Shown here piece by piece: positions 7,616 through 16,064 of a stretch of DNA of 64,000 bases (position 1 is its first letter; every line of letters starts with the position of its first letter). This stretch comes from Muricauda sp. MAR_2010_75 (GTDB taxonomy: Bacteria > Bacteroidota > Bacteroidia > Flavobacteriales > Flavobacteriaceae): the NCBI RefSeq assembly GCF_000745185.1, contig NZ_JQNJ01000001.1, positions 3,206,501-3,270,500 on the forward strand, written 5' to 3'. The translations under genes were made by a program, and so were the position numbers. The notes under the pieces were generated by a model. That model saw only the letters and a program-made list of their open reading frames with translations. It was not told the origin of the DNA and ran no database searches.

Positions 7616-7873
7616 ATGGATTCAGTAATAGTGGACAAAAAGGTATTTAACAAGATGATGGCCAGCCAAAGGCAGGATGTCAGGAAAGCAATCCTTTCCA
7701 AGTCTGAGGCCATTGAAATACTTGGGTTGTCCGAAAAGGAATTCTATAGGGAAAAGAACAGCCCGGAAAGCAAGATCATCCCGTCCAAAAAACAGGGAAA
7801 GTTCATTTTCAGCAGTGTGATATTGGAGTTTGAACGCATCCATGGGGTGCCCTATAAGGATGCGGTGGTATGA
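7616..7873 (+). CDS. Excisionase-like/helix-turn-helix small protein
   Basis: ATG 7616 gives 85 residues. The segment 'LSKSEAIEILGLSEKEFYREKNSPESKIIPSKKQGKFIFSSVILEF' has the layout of an excisionase or MerR-like winged helix: a helix pair, a basic wing and a closing helix. It could be the recombination directionality factor or an early regulator. The assignment is tentative because such folds are short and variable. Confidence 0.5.
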   Translation: MDSVIVDKKVFNKMMASQRQDVRKAILSKSEAIEILGLSEKEFYREKNSPESKIIPSKKQGKFIFSSVILEFERIHGVPYKDAVV

Positions 7874-8046
7874 AAAGCAAAAGGTTCTTCAAAGATCAGG
7901 GTTGCCAAGTGCCGATTGACAAAGATAACAACGAAACCTTCACCGATCTATTGGAAGCCTATGGTTACGCACGATCAAAGCGAAGCTATCACTACCAAAT
8001 ATTTGATGTGAACGGGAAACATGCCGGCTATGCCGTACCAAGATAA
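7870..8046 (+). CDS. Small phage protein of unknown function
   Basis: The 58-residue basic protein overlaps the previous stop by 4 bp (ATGA). It ends with a strand-rich 'YHYQIFDVNGKHAGYAVPR'. No domain is recognised. Confidence 0.5.
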   Translation: MKSKRFFKDQGCQVPIDKDNNETFTDLLEAYGYARSKRSYHYQIFDVNGKHAGYAVPR

Positions 8047-8051
8047 ATGAA

Positions 8052-8252
8052 ATGGCAGTGAAGAACCCAAGCGAACATATCAGACAGATCAATGATCATT
8101 TGTTCTATCTCGATAAGGTCAATACCAACCGCCCTGTATTGTTGGAAGATATAAAGAATTATTGGCGTGGTAGGCTTCGACATTATAAAGAAGAACAGCA
8201 AAAACTGGATGCTAAAGTAGATAAAGATGGAAGAGTTTTTAAAGGCGATTGA
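8052..8252 (+). CDS. Small phage protein of unknown function
   Basis: The 66-residue charged helical protein has no recognised domain. It is in the early operon and overlaps the next small gene by 26 bp. Confidence 0.45.
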   Translation: MAVKNPSEHIRQINDHLFYLDKVNTNRPVLLEDIKNYWRGRLRHYKEEQQKLDAKVDKDGRVFKGD

Positions 8253-8337
8253 GGGCCATTACAAAACAGCATTTTGGGTTTACCTGTGCATTTATCTGTT
8301 GGTGTTCACGATAGTAGATGGATTTAAAAAAAAGTAA
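8227..8337 (+). CDS. Very small single-pass membrane protein
   Basis: The 36-residue product has one transmembrane helix (TAFWVYLCIYLLVFTIVDGF) and a C-terminal Lys cluster. ATG 8227 overlaps the 3' end of the preceding gene in another frame. Very short membrane peptides are common in phage early regions; function is unknown and the gene call is moderately supported by position. Confidence 0.4.
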   Translation: MEEFLKAIEGHYKTAFWVYLCIYLLVFTIVDGFKKK

Positions 8338-8342
8338 CCGTT

Positions 8343-8672
8343 ATGTGGACCGATCAAATTTCAGTGGAAGAATTAATGAACGATGTGGAACCGTCATTGA
8401 AAACAAAGTTTTTGGCATTTCACCGGAAGTATCCAGAGGTGTACAGGATGTTCAAAAAAATTACCCTGGAAGCAATCAAAAAAGGTTTTAAAAATTATGG
8501 TGCCAAAGGCATCTGTGAAAGAATCAGATGGGAAACCAAAGGTGATGTAAAGGAAGATGGATATAAGATCAACAACAATTACACTGCCTTCTATGCCCGT
8601 CTATTTGAAAACGAACACCCCCAACACAAAGGGTTTTTTAGAAAGCGAAAAGTAAAGCAAGAATTAATATAA
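8343..8672 (+). CDS. Conserved-looking phage early protein
   Basis: The 109-residue protein has a helical N-terminal half and a C-terminal block with 'NNYTAFYARLFENEHPQHKGFFRKR', a pattern I associate with hypothetical proteins next to phage DNA-metabolism genes. No catalytic motif is visible. It precedes an OB-fold-like protein and the sliding clamp, so a role in DNA replication or recombination is plausible. Confidence 0.5.
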   Translation: MWTDQISVEELMNDVEPSLKTKFLAFHRKYPEVYRMFKKITLEAIKKGFKNYGAKGICERIRWETKGDVKEDGYKINNNYTAFYARLFENEHPQHKGFFRKRKVKQELI

Positions 8673-8682
8673 ACTATTGAAT

Positions 8683-8970
8683 ATGAATGTTGAAATAATT
8701 GGCGCATGCCATCAAAAAGGTGAAATCCAAACCTATGGTGAAAACGGATTTCAGAAAGCTGAGGTTATCATAGCCACGGTTGAACAACACCCCAACTACT
8801 ACGGTATTGAATTGTTGCAGCACAACACTGATTTACTGGATGATTTTGAAGAAGGTAAGAACTACAAAGTTACCTGTGCCCTACGTGGAAGGCTTGTTGA
8901 TACCCAAAACAACGGTACGCGCCCCTTCCTTTCATTAGTTGCGTTCAAAGTTGAACCTGTAAATCATTAG
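8683..8970 (+). CDS. OB-fold-like (DUF3127-type) protein, candidate ssDNA-binding protein
   Basis: ATG 8683 gives 95 residues. The order of strands ('VEIIGACHQKGEIQTYGENGFQKAEVIIATVEQHPNYYGIELL') resembles the DUF3127/SSB-like OB fold found beside phage replication genes in Bacteroidota. A single-stranded DNA-binding role would fit the clamp gene two positions downstream. The acidic C-terminal tail typical of bacterial SSB is absent. Confidence 0.5.
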   Translation: MNVEIIGACHQKGEIQTYGENGFQKAEVIIATVEQHPNYYGIELLQHNTDLLDDFEEGKNYKVTCALRGRLVDTQNNGTRPFLSLVAFKVEPVNH

Positions 8971-8974
8971 TGGT

Positions 8975-9316
8975 ATGTCAATCAATAAGCTACAAGGCCA
9001 TTTGGATGCAGCAATTAGGCAAACAAAAATTTTGAAGGAAAACCACCCCAACATTGATACTGGTTTAATAATGACCAATCTCAATGCTGCAATCAGCTGC
9101 TCTGATACAGTGTTATCTGAGATAGTTGGGTTGGAAGGTTCCAACGAAGATTTAAGGGAATTGTTGGATGAAGCTGAGGCCAACCAATATTCCCAACACT
9201 TGGATAAGGTACATCAGAATATAAGGGTGGAATCCCTGTTTGAAAACTTTGACCAAATAGGTATTGAAAACCTAGAAAAGTTCATTGAAACCCACTTAAA
9301 CCCTGTACAGGCATGA
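8975..9316 (+). CDS. Helical phage protein of unknown function
   Basis: The 113-residue protein is predicted all-helical. The first part carries regular polar/hydrophobic helices and the second is acidic. Its stop overlaps the clamp-gene start by 4 bp (ATGA), so translation is coupled. No family is recognised. Confidence 0.5.
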   Translation: MSINKLQGHLDAAIRQTKILKENHPNIDTGLIMTNLNAAISCSDTVLSEIVGLEGSNEDLRELLDEAEANQYSQHLDKVHQNIRVESLFENFDQIGIENLEKFIETHLNPVQA

Positions 9317-10407
9317 AAATAAAAATTGACACCAAGCAATTCTTAAATGCCATGGGCAGGATAGCACCATGTATAAAGAACAACCCCTCAACACCAATAC
9401 TGGCATGTGCCATGTTTGAAACAAATGATGGGTTACTGACCATTACCGGTACCGATTATGAAAAGACTGCCCAGACCAGTCTAAAGGTTGAATCTGATAC
9501 TGATGGCACTTTCTGTGTTGATCATAAGATGTTCACGGCCATTGTAAAGAACGCGGTGGCACCGAACATCGAAGTTGAGGTTAATGATAAGATTGCAATC
9601 ATAAACCTTTCCCATAGCACCTATGAACTTCCACTGGATGATGTTAACGCATTTCCAACGGTTGATTTTGAATCCGGGGCTAAAGATTTAGGGCTCGATA
9701 AGCACCAATTTTTTGAAGCTATCATCGAGGCCAAAAAATTCACCAACAATGATGATTTAAGGATGTTCTTCAATGTCCACATTTTTGGCAAAAATGGCCA
9801 TTTAAAAATTGTTGCTTCAGATAATCACAGTGTATATGAAAACATCCTTGGTGAAACGGATGAAGAATTCAGTTTGTTGTTGCCAAATAGATGTGTGGGA
9901 TACTTTGAAACGGTTGAATTTGACAGTGCCACGGCTTCAATTGGATACACTGAAAAATCACTGATTGTAAAAGATGATTTGACAACAGTTTCAATGTTGT
10001 TGACCGATGGCCAGTTTCCGGATACGGACAGGGTTATGCCAAACTATGAATTCACGACCAAGTTTTCTTGTGATAGGGAGGCTTTGTTGGGTGCACTCAA
10101 TAGGCTTTCAGTCGTATATGCCAGCCTGAAGGAAAAGGGTGTCCGTTTTGATGTATCCAATGATATTACCCTAGTATCCGCCAATGACCCCGCATTTAAT
10201 ACCCAAGGCAAGGAATACGTGGAAGGTACATTGGATGGGAGTGGTTTACCCATAGGGTTCAATGCCCATTTCCTTTTGAAAGCCCTCAACTGCATTGACT
10301 TGGATGAGGTTGTGTTGAACATGACCGAATCTAACAGGGCTTTGATTCTTAAGGATGGTGATGGAAAAAGAATAATGGTGTTGCCTTTGTTGCTTCATAA
10401 AGATTAA
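9313..10407 (+). CDS. DNA polymerase III beta subunit-like sliding clamp
   Basis: The 364-residue protein has the length and repeated three-domain layout of bacterial DnaN. The N-terminal domain ('PSTPILACAMFETNDGLLTITGTDYEKTAQT'), the middle domain and the C-terminal domain ('LPIGFNAHFLLKALNCIDLDEVVLNMTESNRALILKDGD...IMVLPL') all show clamp-like motifs; cellular DnaN ends in a comparable 'MPMRL'. Clamps form a dimeric ring that tethers the polymerase. No phage DNA polymerase is present, so this copy probably recruits the host polymerase or a repair enzyme. Confidence 0.8.
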   Translation: MKIKIDTKQFLNAMGRIAPCIKNNPSTPILACAMFETNDGLLTITGTDYEKTAQTSLKVESDTDGTFCVDHKMFTAIVKNAVAPNIEVEVNDKIAIINLSHSTYELPLDDVNAFPTVDFESGAKDLGLDKHQFFEAIIEAKKFTNNDDLRMFFNVHIFGKNGHLKIVASDNHSVYENILGETDEEFSLLLPNRCVGYFETVEFDSATASIGYTEKSLIVKDDLTTVSMLLTDGQFPDTDRVMPNYEFTTKFSCDREALLGALNRLSVVYASLKEKGVRFDVSNDITLVSANDPAFNTQGKEYVEGTLDGSGLPIGFNAHFLLKALNCIDLDEVVLNMTESNRALILKDGDGKRIMVLPLLLHKD

Positions 10408-10418
10408 AAAATTCAATC

Positions 10419-11720
10419 ATGGAAAAATTTATTTATAAAACCATTAATGGTGAATCCGTTCAAATAGAGGGGATTAATGATCATAAAATAAGGGAAATTA
10501 AAATCCCTCGCGAAATACAGGGGTTGCCCGTGACCCACATCGGTTCTGGGGCGTTTCGCTACAACCAATTGACCAAGGTAGAAATACCCAACAGCGTGAC
10601 CCACATCGGTTCTGGGGCGTTTCGCTACAACCAATTGACCAAGGTAGAAATACCCAACAGCGTGACCCACATCGGTTCTGGGGCGTTTGAAAGCAACCAA
10701 TTGACCAAGGTAGAAATACCCAACAGCGTGACCCACATCGGTGATTGGGCGTTTGAAAGCAACCAATTGACCAAGGTAGAAATACCCAACAGCGTGACCC
10801 ACATCGGTTCTGGGGCGTTTGAAAGCAACCAATTGACCAAGGTAGAAATACCCAACAGCGTGACCCACATCGGTTCTGGGGCGTTTCGCTACAACCAATT
10901 GACCAAGGTAGAAATACCCAACAGCGTGACCCACATCGGTTCTGGGGCGTTTGAAAGCAACCAATTGACCAAGGTAGAAATACCCAACAGCGTGACCCAC
11001 ATCGGTGATTGGGCGTTTCGCTACAACCAATTGACCAAGGTAGAAATACCCAACAGCGTGACCCACATCGGTTCTGGGGCGTTTGAAAGCAACCAATTGA
11101 CCAAGGTAGAAATACCCAACAGCGTGACCCACATCGGTGATTGGGCGTTTCGCTACAACCAATTGACCAAGGTAGAAATACCCAACAGCGTGACCCACAT
11201 CGGTTCTGGGGCGTTTCGCTACAACCAATTGACCAAGGTAGAAATACCCAACAGCGTGACCCACATCGGTGATTGGGCGTTTCTGGATGGGGTCAGGATT
11301 ACCCAGGGCAATAAGACCATTCACATGGTTGATGGTGTTGCCACCATAATGAGAAGTAAGAAAAAGGTATCAGATACCAACATTTTTGAGGGTAAGTTCT
11401 TCAACACCAATAGAAAATGTTATGTGGCCAACAAGGATAAATTTTGGGCACATGCTGATACCATCCGTCAAGCTGTAGAGGATGTCAATTTCAAATTTCT
11501 ACAGGAAACATTCAATGTTGAAGATATGGTTGACCAAATCAAGTCAACCCAAACCATAACAGTCAATCAATTTAGGTTATTGACCGGTGCATGTAGTGGT
11601 GGCTGTTCCAATTTCATGGCCCAGCGAAACCTTACCAAAACAGAATATCCCTTAAAAGAGGCTTTAGGATTGTTGAGGGGTCAATTTGGTTGGGAAAAGA
11701 TAAAGATGCATTTCGCATGA
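10419..11720 (+). CDS. BspA-type leucine-rich-repeat protein (LRR_5)
   Basis: The 433-residue protein consists of a 37-residue lead-in, twelve 22-residue LRR_5 repeats (the last truncated) and a 150-residue C-terminal domain with 'ITVNQFRLLTGACSGGC'. The repeats follow the BspA pattern in which Ile, Phe, Leu and Val build a right-handed solenoid. There is no signal peptide, so it probably acts in the cytoplasm or in the virion. It lies between the clamp and an HNH-like gene, and the next start overlaps the stop by 4 bp. BspA repeats usually bind protein or surface ligands. The C-terminal domain is probably the functional end. Confidence 0.85.
   Translation: MEKFIYKTINGESVQIEGINDHKIREIKIPREIQGLPVTHIGSGAFRYNQLTKVEIPNSVTHIGSGAFRYNQLTKVEIPNSVTHIGSGAFESNQLTKVEIPNSVTHIGDWAFESNQLTKVEIPNSVTHIGSGAFESNQLTKVEIPNSVTHIGSGAFRYNQLTKVEIPNSVTHIGSGAFESNQLTKVEIPNSVTHIGDWAFRYNQLTKVEIPNSVTHIGSGAFESNQLTKVEIPNSVTHIGDWAFRYNQLTKVEIPNSVTHIGSGAFRYNQLTKVEIPNSVTHIGDWAFLDGVRITQGNKTIHMVDGVATIMRSKKKVSDTNIFEGKFFNTNRKCYVANKDKFWAHADTIRQAVEDVNFKFLQETFNVEDMVDQIKSTQTITVNQFRLLTGACSGGCSNFMAQRNLTKTEYPLKEALGLLRGQFGWEKIKMHFA
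10530..11283 (+). repeat. Tandem array of 66-bp LRR-coding units
   Basis: Units of exactly 66 bp start at 10530, 10596 and so on. Eleven are complete and a twelfth is partial. Apart from two 6-bp windows they are essentially identical at the nucleotide level, including third positions. Window one encodes Ser-Gly or Asp-Trp, window two Arg-Tyr or Glu-Ser. The resulting order is SG-RY, SG-RY, SG-ES, DW-ES, SG-ES, SG-RY, SG-ES, DW-RY, SG-ES, DW-RY, SG-RY, then DW and exit. Such identity points to recent amplification and recombination between units. Confidence 0.95.
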
Positions 11721-12019
11721 ACCACTACTTCACATCAGATGGTGAACGGGTAAGCCAATCCACAATAGATAGCCGTACCCGTGAAGCAAAGGCCAAGGTT
11801 CTTCAAAACCAAAGGGATGAATACGGTTACAACTTTTGTGAAGAATGTGGTGCCAATGCCAATTCAGGTCCATTGGACTGTAGCCATGATGTAAGTGTTA
11901 AGAAAGCTAAAGAAACGGGCAGAACGGAACTGTGTTGGGATACTAAGATAATAGTTATACGGTGCCGGAACCGCCATAAGAAAAAGGATGGATTAGACCT
12001 TCAATTTTCAAACAATTGA
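11717..12019 (+). CDS. HNH-like/zinc-binding phage protein
   Basis: ATG 11717 overlaps the stop of the LRR gene and gives 100 residues. A zinc-binding pair 'CEECGANANSGPLDCSHDVSVKKAKETGRTELCWD' is followed by 'IRCRNRHKKKDGLD', which resembles an HNH fold: CxxC, a DCSH position and a second Asn-Arg-His block. It could be a NinG/Rap-like recombination endonuclease or a structural zinc protein. Upstream residues in the same frame are an overlap with the LRR gene and are not needed. Confidence 0.6.
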   Translation: MNHYFTSDGERVSQSTIDSRTREAKAKVLQNQRDEYGYNFCEECGANANSGPLDCSHDVSVKKAKETGRTELCWDTKIIVIRCRNRHKKKDGLDLQFSNN

Positions 12020-12021
12020 CC

Positions 12022-12501
12022 ATGAAGAAACCAGCTGTACAGAATTTAGGAAAAATACCATTGAAATGGCAGGGTGAGGTTGTAAAGGTTCAAGCTGTTT
12101 GTATCAAGGTAACTGAAGAAAAGGAACGTCCATTGTATTGGTCAAACTTTGAAGTTGATCAGCAGCGCAGTATAAATCTAGGGCATGATTACGCCATAAT
12201 TGAAGCATTAAAGATTTGGTACAGGGATTCAGACTCATTTTACATATCAAACCACTTTGGTATTGGTATACGAAAGTTAAGAAAGGGTGGATGGCCAAAC
12301 CACACACATTTTTCCTTTCCGGATAACTGTGAAGAAGTTGATATCTGCAGGAACGGTAAATGGTTTTCAACAACCAGCTTTTGCTTAAAGGATTATCAAG
12401 CCCATGAAGCCGCAAGAAGGGAGTGGCAAAAGAAAAACTTCCCCGTGGAATTTGAAAGGCATGAACAATTACGTGCCCAGATTAAATCATTCAAAAGGTA
12501 G
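12022..12501 (+). CDS. Phage protein of unknown function
   Basis: ATG 12022 overlaps the previous stop region slightly and gives 159 residues. The sequence is rich in aromatic residues ('SFYISNHFGIGIRKLRKGGWPNHTHFSFP'), with a charged helical tail. No family is recognised. It sits between the HNH-like gene and a secreted barrel-like protein. Confidence 0.5.
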   Translation: MKKPAVQNLGKIPLKWQGEVVKVQAVCIKVTEEKERPLYWSNFEVDQQRSINLGHDYAIIEALKIWYRDSDSFYISNHFGIGIRKLRKGGWPNHTHFSFPDNCEEVDICRNGKWFSTTSFCLKDYQAHEAARREWQKKNFPVEFERHEQLRAQIKSFKR

Positions 12502-12503
12502 AT

Positions 12504-12956
12504 ATGAAAAAAACATTTTACATACTGTTGATACTTCCCACCATTATCAGTGCCCAGCTTCATTTGAATGCTGGTGTAGTTGACATACAGGATAGATTGG
12601 ATGGCAACACCTTATCATGGGATGTTGGCCATACGGAGTTCATTGGTAAGATAGGGGTTGGTGCAAACTTCAGGAGCACCATGGTAAAGAACGATTCCTA
12701 CTTCACCACAGAGTTGAACATCAAATACCGGATAGAAGAAAGGAATTACAGATTGGATGTTGGTCCGGGGATTGGATACAACATTGAACACCAAGCAATA
12801 TATCCGCTCATAACCATCAGGAACAGCTTCAAGGTTGGTGAAGATACCTGGATAAACGTGGACTTTGACAATGCTTACAGGGGAGGATTTGAAACCTATT
12901 TAATGGTTGGTTTCGGGTTGGATATCAATTGGCTTAGATGCCTATGTAAACCATAA
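12504..12956 (+). CDS. Secreted small beta-barrel-like protein
   Basis: The 150-residue product starts with a clear Sec signal peptide (KKTFYILLILPTIISAQ, cleavage near residue 18). The mature part is strand-rich with alternating residues ('YFTTELNIKYRIEERNYRLDVGPGIGYNIEHQ') and a late 'YLMVGFGLDINWL', as in small eight-stranded outer-membrane barrels. It is placed in the middle of the prophage early operon, which is odd for an exported protein. It might alter the host surface, for instance to block superinfection, but that is inference. Confidence 0.65.
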   Translation: MKKTFYILLILPTIISAQLHLNAGVVDIQDRLDGNTLSWDVGHTEFIGKIGVGANFRSTMVKNDSYFTTELNIKYRIEERNYRLDVGPGIGYNIEHQAIYPLITIRNSFKVGEDTWINVDFDNAYRGGFETYLMVGFGLDINWLRCLCKP

Positions 12957-12964
12957 AAACAATC

Positions 12965-13075
12965 AATGGCACTAAGGTGGAAGGGTGTATTTCTAATTGC
13001 CGTTTCTATAACATCAGATAACACGCCTTTCTTCTTCAGCAAGACCCTAAAAGCGTGTGAAGCCTAGTGCCATTT
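12965..13075 (+). other. Palindrome-bounded short element (structured RNA or 33-residue ORF)
   Basis: The ends AATGGCACTA (12965-12974) and TAGTGCCATT (13065-13074) are perfect 10-bp inverted repeats. The inside carries ACACGC/GCGTGT arms (13021-13026 / 13053-13058). An ORF of 33 codons fits between them exactly: its ATG (12966-12968) lies in the left arm and its TAG (13065-13067) in the right arm. It may be a small structured RNA, a tiny membrane-active peptide gene or a miniature insertion. The 130-bp gap holds nothing else. Confidence 0.4.
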
Positions 13076-13088
13076 TAAAACTAATTAT

Positions 13089-13529
13089 ATGATCAATGAA
13101 ATACCAAAAGAAATCAGGGCATTAAGTTGGAAACAACCCTATGCTTCATTGATGTTGTATGGCAAAATAGAAACAAGAACCTGGAATACCCGATATAGGG
13201 GGAAAGTTCTGATCTGTGCCAGCAAACAACCTTATTCAATAAAAGATACCCGTCTTATCTCAGGCCACATGGTTACTGAAAACATGATAAAGCATAATGT
13301 AGATGCAAATCTTTATGGTAAAGCCATTGCAATAGGTGATTTGGTAGCTGTAAGACCAATGCAACCTAAAGATGAAGAAAAATGCATGGTAAAGTATAAT
13401 CCATATCTGTGGTGCCATGTTTATGAAAACGTACAACCAATCATACCATTTGATTGGAAAGGAACCCAAGGCTGGAAAACCTTATCTGAAGAAGAAATAT
13501 CAAAAATTCAAATCCTGAATTCAAACTAG
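13089..13529 (+). CDS. ASCH-domain protein
   Basis: The 146-residue protein has the ASCH signature near its N terminus ('IRALSWKQPYASLMLYGKIETRTWNTRYRGKVLICAS'), with 'GKAIAIGDLVAVRP' following. ASCH is a PUA-like RNA-binding or modified-nucleic-acid-binding fold often encoded by phages next to methyltransferases. It ends 3 bp before the helicase-methyltransferase gene. A role in RNA or DNA modification is likely from the family, but the substrate is unknown. Confidence 0.8.
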   Translation: MINEIPKEIRALSWKQPYASLMLYGKIETRTWNTRYRGKVLICASKQPYSIKDTRLISGHMVTENMIKHNVDANLYGKAIAIGDLVAVRPMQPKDEEKCMVKYNPYLWCHVYENVQPIIPFDWKGTQGWKTLSEEEISKIQILNSN

Positions 13530-13532
13530 CCA

Positions 13533-16064
13533 ATGTCCAACTACGTAGACTTCTTAGAAAGCAAGATAATAGCTGCCCAGGACTTTGGGTTTCCCTTAAG
13601 ACAAAAGCAGCTGTCCAAGGCACTGTTCGACCACCAGAAGGCCATAGTGCCATGGATGGTTGAAGGTGGCCGGCGTGCCTGTTTTGCTTCCTTTGGTCTG
13701 GGCAAAACCTTCATGCAGCTTGAGATTGCCAAACAGATAATCAAACATACCAACAAACCGTTCCTTATTGGTATGCCATTGGGAGTGGTTGGCGAATTCA
13801 AAAGGGACAATTTAAAGCTAAACACCGGTTATGAAGTAGAATACATATCCGATACCGAAACCATAAAAAATTACCAACCCAAAATCTACCTAACCAACTA
13901 CGAAAGAATACGAAAGGGAGATATTGACCCTACAAAGTTTGGTGGGGTATCATTTGATGAGGCATCCATATTAAGAAACCTGCAGACTGAAACCACAAAC
14001 TATGTGTTGGACTACTTTACCCAAGTGCCCTATAGATTTGTTTTCACTGCGACACCAACACCCAACAACTACATTGAAATTCTGAACTATGCCGTTTTCT
14101 TAGGAGTTGTTGACCGTGGACATGCCTTAACAAGGTTCTTCCAACGTGACAGTACCAAAGCAGGTAACCTTACCCTTTACGAAAACAAGAAAGAAGAATT
14201 CTGGAAATGGGTAAGCACATGGGCTGTTTTCATCAACAAACCAAGTGATCTGGGCTTTGATGATACAGGATACATCCTACCACCACTGAACGTAATTGAA
14301 CATGTGGTGAACAACTATACCACTGAACCCATCTATGATAAGGATGGGCGTTTGATAGTTGTAAAGGATATTACCAAAAGCTTGGTTGATTGTTCCCGTG
14401 AAAAAAGGGACAGCATTTCAATCCGGGTTCAAAAGGCCATGGAGATAGTGGACAAGGATCCAACCAAGAACTATATCATCTGGCACCATAGGGAAGCTGA
14501 AAGGTTGGCATTGGAAAAGGAACTGTCCAAAAGGAAGGATATCACCTTCAAATCGGTGTACGGTTCCCAATCCAACATTGAAAAGGAAAAACAGCTTATA
14601 GAGTTCAGTGAGGGAAAGTTCCAGATACTTCTTACCAAACCGGTGATAGCAGGACAAGGATGCAACTTTCAGGAACACTGCCACACATCCATATTCTTGG
14701 GAATTGATTACAAGTTCAACGATACCATCCAGGCAATACACAGGATCTACAGATTCGGCCAGCTTTTTCCAGTGGATTCCCATTTCATCTATACCAACAA
14801 CGAACATGAGGTATGGACCGTATTTATGGAAAAATGGAAACGCCATATTGAACTGCAGGTGGCCATGGTCAATTTGGTACGTGAATTTGGCCTTAACTCA
14901 GATAAGATCAAATCAGATATGAAAAGACAGATGTTCAATAACAGGCGTTATGCCGAGGTAGCCGGCTCGAAGGTATACAATGATGATACCGTGTTGGTCC
15001 ATCAGGAAATGGAATCCAACAGTACGGACATGATACTTACCAGCATTCCATTTGGTGACCATTATGAGTACAGTGACAACTACAACGACTTTGGCCACAA
15101 TTACGGCAATGATGGCTTTTTCCAACAAATGGACCATCTCACCCCCAACCTGTTAAGGACATTGAAACCTGGGCGCATTGCCGCCATCCACGTAAAGGAC
15201 AGGATCCAGTACAGCCACCAGAACAATTTAGGCTTCACAACGATAAAGGACTTTTCCGGACAGACGGTTGCACATTTTGAAAGACACGGTTTCCATTTAG
15301 TTGGAAAGATTACCGTTACCACGGACGTAGTCAGGGAAAACAACCAAACATATCGGCTCACATGGGGTGAACAGCGCAAGGATGCTACAAAAATGGGTGT
15401 TGGCCTTCCTGAGTACATCCTACTGTTCAGAAAGGCACCAACAAACAAATCAAATTCCTATGCTGATGATCCAGTGGTAAAGAAAATAGATGATTACCTG
15501 TTGAGCTTATGGCAATTGGATGCACACGCCTACTGGAAATCATCAGGAAACCGATTTCTAAGCTTTGATGAGCTTCAAAAGGCCGATATGAAGTATGTGT
15601 TCAATATGTGGAGAAACTACGATAAAAGCCACATATACGATTTTCAGGAGCATTTGAGGGTATGTAACGATCTGGATAAGCTGGGAAGGCTCAGTAAGCT
15701 ATTTATGACAGTGCCCCCCACATCCGGAAATGATTTGGTGTGGACCGACATCAATCGCATGAAAACCCTGAATGCAAATCAGGCCAACAGAAAAAAGGAG
15801 AAGCATATTTGTCCACTTCAGTTGGACATCATTGAAAGGTTAATCAACAGGTTCACCAACAAGGGAGATATGATCAATGATCCCTTTGGGGGATTGTTTT
15901 CCACCCCCTACATGGCCATGAAGATGGGCAGAAACGCAATTTCAACTGAACTGAACCCGGATTACTACGATGATGGCCTTTTCTACCTAAAAGGCTTGGA
16001 ATATGAGCTTAACGCCCCCACGGTGCTTGATTTGATTAACCAAGAAAACGAAGTTGAGGTATGA
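13533..16064 (+). CDS. SF2 helicase-DNA methyltransferase fusion
   Basis: The 843-residue protein joins two machines. Residues about 30-450 form an SF2/SNF2-like helicase: Walker A 'FGLGKT' (54-59), motif II 'DEAS' (142-145), motif III 'FTATPTP', and 'GQGCNFQEH' and 'QAIHRIYRFGQ' (motifs V and VI). Residues about 480-840 resemble an N4/N6 adenine or cytosine methyltransferase: a motif IV-like 'TSIPF' (503-507) and motif I-like 'NDPFGGLFSTPYMAM' (about 782-796) with 'STELNPDYY'. Both methyltransferase motifs differ from the standard TSPPY and DPFxGxGT. It may modify phage DNA while tracking along it. Confidence 0.85.
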   Translation: MSNYVDFLESKIIAAQDFGFPLRQKQLSKALFDHQKAIVPWMVEGGRRACFASFGLGKTFMQLEIAKQIIKHTNKPFLIGMPLGVVGEFKRDNLKLNTGYEVEYISDTETIKNYQPKIYLTNYERIRKGDIDPTKFGGVSFDEASILRNLQTETTNYVLDYFTQVPYRFVFTATPTPNNYIEILNYAVFLGVVDRGHALTRFFQRDSTKAGNLTLYENKKEEFWKWVSTWAVFINKPSDLGFDDTGYILPPLNVIEHVVNNYTTEPIYDKDGRLIVVKDITKSLVDCSREKRDSISIRVQKAMEIVDKDPTKNYIIWHHREAERLALEKELSKRKDITFKSVYGSQSNIEKEKQLIEFSEGKFQILLTKPVIAGQGCNFQEHCHTSIFLGIDYKFNDTIQAIHRIYRFGQLFPVDSHFIYTNNEHEVWTVFMEKWKRHIELQVAMVNLVREFGLNSDKIKSDMKRQMFNNRRYAEVAGSKVYNDDTVLVHQEMESNSTDMILTSIPFGDHYEYSDNYNDFGHNYGNDGFFQQMDHLTPNLLRTLKPGRIAAIHVKDRIQYSHQNNLGFTTIKDFSGQTVAHFERHGFHLVGKITVTTDVVRENNQTYRLTWGEQRKDATKMGVGLPEYILLFRKAPTNKSNSYADDPVVKKIDDYLLSLWQLDAHAYWKSSGNRFLSFDELQKADMKYVFNMWRNYDKSHIYDFQEHLRVCNDLDKLGRLSKLFMTVPPTSGNDLVWTDINRMKTLNANQANRKKEKHICPLQLDIIERLINRFTNKGDMINDPFGGLFSTPYMAMKMGRNAISTELNPDYYDDGLFYLKGLEYELNAPTVLDLINQENEVEV

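Noticed and set aside
10530..11283. CRISPR-like array
   Set aside because: There are no unique spacers. The units are contiguous and coding, with only two small variable windows.
10413..11324. A 303-codon ORF on the reverse strand opposite the LRR array
   Set aside because: It exists because the 66-bp repeat length is divisible by three and the unit has no stop on that strand. The product is repetitive and not protein-like.
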